This document shows positions 7,109 to 10,080 of a stretch of DNA of 10,080 nucleotides, piece after piece. Positions within the stretch are counted from its first letter, which is position 1, and every line of letters starts with the position of its first letter. Below the pieces are notes generated by a model. The model did not search any database. It was not told the DNA's origin and saw nothing but the letters and a program-made list of their open reading frames with translations. Source of the DNA: Pseudomonadota bacterium (GTDB taxonomy: Bacteria; Pseudomonadota; Gammaproteobacteria; Xanthomonadales; Rhodanobacteraceae); the NCBI GenBank assembly GCA_021798675.1, contig JAJZGE010000027.1:1-10080 (forward strand). The letters are read 5' to 3'. A program made the position numbers and the translations under genes.

Positions 7109-8296
7109 GTGATCCAGGAGAACCATCGCCGTTGGCAGCTGCTGGCGATCCTCGCGGTCATCGGCTTCCTGCTGTGGCGCCTGTCGCCGATGCTGATGCC
7201 CTTCGTGGTGGCGGCGATGCTGGCCTACCTCGGCGACCCGCTGGCCGACCGGCTGGAACGCCTGCACATGAGCCGCACGCTGGCGGTGAGCATTGTGTTC
7301 CTGGTGCTGATGCTGGCGCTGGGCGGCGCCCTGCTGCTGCTGATCCCGCTGATCTCGCGCCAGATCGAGAACCTGATCCAGAACGTGCCGCGCTACGTGG
7401 ACTGGGCCGAGCACACCGCATGGCCATGGCTGCAGGTGAAGCTGCACCTCGATCCGCGCACCTTCGAGAGCGACCAGCTGATCGCCACGATCAAGGAACA
7501 CATCGGCTCGGTGGGCGGCATCGCCGGCCAGGTGCTGGGCAAGGTTTCGCGCTCGGGCCTGGGCGTGGTGCTGTGGCTCACCAACCTGGTGCTGATCCCG
7601 GTGGTGGCGTTCTACCTGCTGCGCGACTGGGACCGGCTGGTGGCGGCGATCGATTGCTTGCTGCCGCGCTCGATCCAGCCGACCATCGCCCATCTCGCAC
7701 GCGAATCCGACGTGGTGCTCGGCGCCTTCGTGCGCGGCCAGCTGCTGGTGATGCTGGCGCTGGGCGTGTACTACGGCGGTACGCTGTCGCTGGTCGCCGG
7801 GCTGTCGGTAGGGGCGCTGATCGGCATGGTCGCAGGGCTGCTGAGCTTCGTGCCCTACCTGGGGTTCATCACCGGCTTTGCCGCCGCGATCATCGCCGCG
7901 CTGGTGCAGTACGGCGACTGGAAGCACCCGCTGATCGTCTGCGCCGTGTTCATCGTCGGCCAGTTGCTGGAAGGCTACGTGCTGGTACCCAAGCTGGTCG
8001 GCGAGAAGATCGGCTTGCACCCGGTGGCGGTGATCTTCGCGGTACTGGCCGGCGGCGAACTGTTCGGCTTCCTTGGCGTGCTGCTGGCGCTGCCGGCGGC
8101 CTCGGTGGCGATGGTGCTGCTGCGCTACCTGATGGAGCGCTATCGCCACAGCGAGTTGTACACGGAAGAAGGCGAGGCCGATCCCGTGCTCCACGACACG
8201 GTCGCCGAGGTTGAGGCCTCGGTCAGTACCGCCGCCGGCACGGTCGAGGTCAATACCGTGATCGAAGCGCCGCGCGAGCCGCCCGCAGCGCCATGA
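7109..8296 (+). CDS. PerM/AI-2E family transporter-like membrane protein
   Basis: This is a polytopic inner-membrane protein of 395 residues (E. coli PerM has 353). Hydrophobic segments lie at about 11-44 (two passes), 57-81, 150-172, 210-235, 235-265, 275-295 and 305-340. Between the third and fourth is the larger soluble loop typical of the family (about 82-148). Signature stretches are LSFVPYLGFITG at 245-256 and LEGYVLVPKLVGEKIGLHP at 287-305, followed by AGGELFGFLGVLLALPA. Some relatives export autoinducer-2 and others act as ion antiporters; the substrate of this branch is unknown, so I give no symbol. The start is a GTG at 7109-7111 with GAGGGA 8 nt upstream. A polar, acidic tail (about 345-395) extends past the last membrane segment. 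Its stop overlaps the hda start as ATGA, indicating translational coupling. Confidence 0.92.
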   Translation: MIQENHRRWQLLAILAVIGFLLWRLSPMLMPFVVAAMLAYLGDPLADRLERLHMSRTLAVSIVFLVLMLALGGALLLLIPLISRQIENLIQNVPRYVDWAEHTAWPWLQVKLHLDPRTFESDQLIATIKEHIGSVGGIAGQVLGKVSRSGLGVVLWLTNLVLIPVVAFYLLRDWDRLVAAIDCLLPRSIQPTIAHLARESDVVLGAFVRGQLLVMLALGVYYGGTLSLVAGLSVGALIGMVAGLLSFVPYLGFITGFAAAIIAALVQYGDWKHPLIVCAVFIVGQLLEGYVLVPKLVGEKIGLHPVAVIFAVLAGGELFGFLGVLLALPAASVAMVLLRYLMERYRHSELYTEEGEADPVLHDTVAEVEASVSTAAGTVEVNTVIEAPREPPAAP

Positions 8297-8979
8297 TTCC
8301 GCAACTGCCGCTCGCCCTGCGCTGGCCACGCCGCCAGCGCTTCGAACATTTCCATGCCGGCGCCAACGCTGCTGCACTGGCCGCGGTCGAGGCGCTGGCG
8401 CGCGAACCCGGCGCGCCGTGGCTGTACCTGCACGGTCCGGCCGGCAGCGGCAAGAGCCACCTGTTGATGGCCGCCTGCCAGGCCGCCGGCGAAGCCGGGT
8501 GCAGCGTGCAATACCTGCCGCTGGCGCGGATCGCCGACCGCGGCACCGCAATCCGCGGTGTGGCCGGCAGCGCGCTGCTGGCGCTGGACGATCTCGGCGC
8601 GATCGCCGGCGACCGCGAGGCGGAACACGCGCTGTTCGACCTCTACAACCGTGCCCGGGCCGAGGGCGCCGCCCTGCTGTTCGCCGCCGAATCCACGCCG
8701 GCGCAGCTCGGGCTCGGGTTGCCCGACCTGCGTTCCCGCCTGGGCGCCTGCACCCAGTTCGCGCTGAAGCCGCTGGACGACGCCGAGCGCCGCGAGGTGC
8801 TCAGGGCGCAGGCTGGCCTGCGCGGCATCGAACTGGACGAAGGCGTGCTGGACTGGCTGTTCGCCCGCCACACGCGTGACCTCGGTGCGCTGCTGGACCT
8901 GCTCGACAAACTCGACCAGGCCTCGCTGGCGGCGCAGCGGCGGGTGACGATTCCTTTCCTGCGCGAGCTACTGAAATAG
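8293..8979 (+). CDS. hda: Hda, DnaA regulatory inactivator
   Basis: Hda is a AAA+ protein related to DnaA domain III. Bound to the DNA-loaded beta clamp, it stimulates hydrolysis of DnaA-bound ATP and so prevents over-initiation of replication. The product has 228 residues and lacks the DnaA DNA-binding domain. Its N-terminus contains QLPLAL at 4-9, the clamp-binding motif. Walker A is GPAGSGKS at 48-55 and Walker B is LLALDDL at 95-101. The arginine-finger region LRSRLGA lies at 146-152, and the sensor II arginine is probably R195 in RHTRDLGALL. The ATG at 8293 overlaps the stop of the PerM-type gene by 4 nt. DUF2164 follows after 31 nt. DnaC/DnaA-like loaders are less likely given the clamp motif and length. 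The PerM-hda linkage recurs in Xanthomonadales and other gammaproteobacteria, as far as I recall. Confidence 0.95.
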   Translation: MIPQLPLALRWPRRQRFEHFHAGANAAALAAVEALAREPGAPWLYLHGPAGSGKSHLLMAACQAAGEAGCSVQYLPLARIADRGTAIRGVAGSALLALDDLGAIAGDREAEHALFDLYNRARAEGAALLFAAESTPAQLGLGLPDLRSRLGACTQFALKPLDDAERREVLRAQAGLRGIELDEGVLDWLFARHTRDLGALLDLLDKLDQASLAAQRRVTIPFLRELLK

Positions 8980-9010
8980 CGCAAAGCCTGGCCGCCGAGG
9001 AGGATTCAGC

Positions 9011-9265
9011 ATGCCCGATATCCAGTTCAGCAGTGACGAGAAGGATATTCTCGTGCGCAAGATCAAGCGCTACTTCGCTGAAGAATTGAGGCAGGAGATC
9101 GGCGGCTTCGATGCCGAATTCCTGCTGGACTTTTTCGCCGGCGAAGTGGGGGCCTATTTCTACAACCGCGGCTTGTACGACGCCCAGGCCATCCTTTCCG
9201 GAAAGCTCGATGAGCTGGGCGAAGCGATCTATCAGTTGGAGCGGCCGACCGAATTCCGCCGGTAA
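9011..9265 (+). CDS. DUF2164 family small protein
   Basis: The product has 84 residues and is recognisable as DUF2164 from its compact conserved pattern: FSSDEKDILVRKIKRYF at 6-22, EELRQEIGGFDAEFLLDFF at 24-42, then GAYFYNRGLYDAQAIL. It ends with a helical region (LDELGEAIYQLERP). It is acidic, soluble and mostly helical by eye, with no signal peptide or membrane segment. Its function is unknown. The start is firm: GAGGAGGA at 8997-9004 sits 6 nt before the ATG, one of the best ribosome binding sites in the window. It lies 31 nt after hda on the same strand, so it may belong to the DUF2066-PerM-hda unit. It converges on suhB with only 13 nt between the stops and no visible terminator, so the two transcripts probably overlap. 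Confidence 0.9.
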   Translation: MPDIQFSSDEKDILVRKIKRYFAEELRQEIGGFDAEFLLDFFAGEVGAYFYNRGLYDAQAILSGKLDELGEAIYQLERPTEFRR

Positions 9266-9278
9266 CGCCAGGTGCCGC

Positions 9279-10080
9279 TCAGGCCTTCAGCAACTCCGGC
9301 GTGGCGTGCGCGCCGATCGCATCGGTCATCGCCTTCGCCACGTTGAGGTTGCCGGCGATGAGGTTGCCGCTCTCGGGGATGCCGTCGCGGCCGGCGAAGT
9401 CGCCGTAGCGGCCGCCCGCCTCATGCACGAGCAGCACGCCAGCGGCCAGGTCCCAGGGCTTGAGGCCGATCTCGAAGTAGCCGTCGTAGCGGCCGGCGGC
9501 GGTGTAGGCGAGGTCCAGCGCGGCGGAGCCGGAGCGGCGGATGTCCTCGGCCTGGCCGAGCAGGGCACGGGTCATCGCGAGCTGCGCGTCGAGATGAGTG
9601 CGCTGGCGGTAGGGGAAGCCGGTGGCGATCATCGCGCCGCCCAGGTTCTCGCGCTTGCTGACGCGGATGCGGCGATCGTTGAGGTAGGCGCCATCGCCCT
9701 TGCTGGCGGTGAACAGTTCATTGCGCAACGGATCGAACACCACGCCATAGACCGGCACGCCCTTGTCGAGCATGGCGATGGAGACGGAAAAGTGCGGGAT
9801 GCCGCGCAGGTAGTTGTGGGTGCCGTCCAGCGGATCGATCACCCAGGTCAGCGGGCCCCTGCCAATGGCGCTGCCCTCTTCGCCGACGATGGCGTGGTCG
9901 GGGTAGGCGCGGCGCAGTTCCTTGACGATCTCGGCCTCGGCCAGCTTGTCGACTTCGGAGGCGAAGTCCATGCGCTGCTTCTCGACGACGGTGAGGCCGT
10001 CGATGCGGTTCATGTAGCGCAATATCACGTTGCCGGCGGCGCGCGCGGCGCGCACCGCGATGGTGATGGCGGGTCGGGTC
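9279..10080 (-). CDS. suhB: SuhB, inositol-1-monophosphatase family protein (5' end cut by the window edge)
   Basis: SuhB hydrolyses inositol monophosphate in a metal-dependent way; in E. coli it also acts in ribosomal RNA antitermination complexes and ribosome maturation. About 266 residues are visible (E. coli SuhB has 267). The frame stays open to the edge, reading TRPAITIAVRAARAAGNVIL, and matches the family N-terminus, so only the start codon and perhaps a few residues are missing. The in-frame GTG at 10053-10055 is internal to this conserved start and is not the likely initiator. Counting from the visible end, the metal-binding motifs are VGEEG near 65-69, WVIDPLDGTHNYLRG near 79-93 and, near the C-terminus, LKPWDLAAGVLLVHEAGG, whose aspartate is a metal ligand. 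Other inositol monophosphatase relatives (CysQ, FBPase-like) differ around these motifs, so SuhB is the best fit. It converges on DUF2164. Confidence 0.93.
   Translation of the reverse strand, partial: TRPAITIAVRAARAAGNVILRYMNRIDGLTVVEKQRMDFASEVDKLAEAEIVKELRRAYPDHAIVGEEGSAIGRGPLTWVIDPLDGTHNYLRGIPHFSVSIAMLDKGVPVYGVVFDPLRNELFTASKGDGAYLNDRRIRVSKRENLGGAMIATGFPYRQRTHLDAQLAMTRALLGQAEDIRRSGSAALDLAYTAAGRYDGYFEIGLKPWDLAAGVLLVHEAGGRYGDFAGRDGIPESGNLIAGNLNVAKAMTDAIGAHATPELLKA

Noticed and set aside
6830..8551. Open frame of 573 codons on the minus strand opposite the PerM-type gene and hda
   Set aside because: It is rich in Gln, His and Arg with no domain pattern. The opposite strand encodes two recognisable families with proper starts and coupling.

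Overview
This window looks like chromosomal core from a high-GC gammaproteobacterium of the Xanthomonadales (Lysobacterales), most probably a Rhodanobacteraceae member such as Rhodanobacter or Dyella. That placement is an inference from the strong G/C bias at third codon positions, the gene order and the protein sequences; no marker gene fixes the genus. Coding density is very high. There is no tRNA, rRNA, insertion sequence, phage gene or CRISPR array, and no gene-free stretch longer than about 150 bases.

Left part (1-3400), cell-envelope precursors. On the minus strand kdsD (arabinose-5-phosphate isomerase) is followed by kdsC (KDO-8-phosphate phosphatase), which runs off the left edge. Both serve KDO synthesis for lipopolysaccharide. 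A short, relatively AT-rich divergent spacer separates them from ibaG (BolA family) and murA (first committed step of peptidoglycan synthesis) on the plus strand. A terminator-like hairpin lies between ibaG and murA. An unrecognised small protein of 101 residues follows murA, and its ribosome binding site sits inside a perfect 20-bp palindrome.

Middle part (3452-5890), minus strand. purM and purN, two enzymes of de novo IMP synthesis, lie 7 nt apart and are followed by a secreted DUF3108 protein.

Right part (6025-10080). Reading away from purM on the plus strand are a secreted DUF2066 protein, a PerM/AI-2E-type membrane protein, hda (regulator of DnaA-ATP hydrolysis; its start overlaps the PerM stop by 4 nt) and a small DUF2164 protein. 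The inositol monophosphatase family gene suhB converges on this cluster from the right edge and is cut just short of its start codon.

The contents are conserved housekeeping genes, and I found no convincing new multi-gene system. The items most worth a second look are small: the hairpin over the ribosome binding site of the small gene after murA, the long hairpin between kdsD and kdsC, the likely attenuation point before murA, and the recurring association of DUF proteins with purMN and hda.
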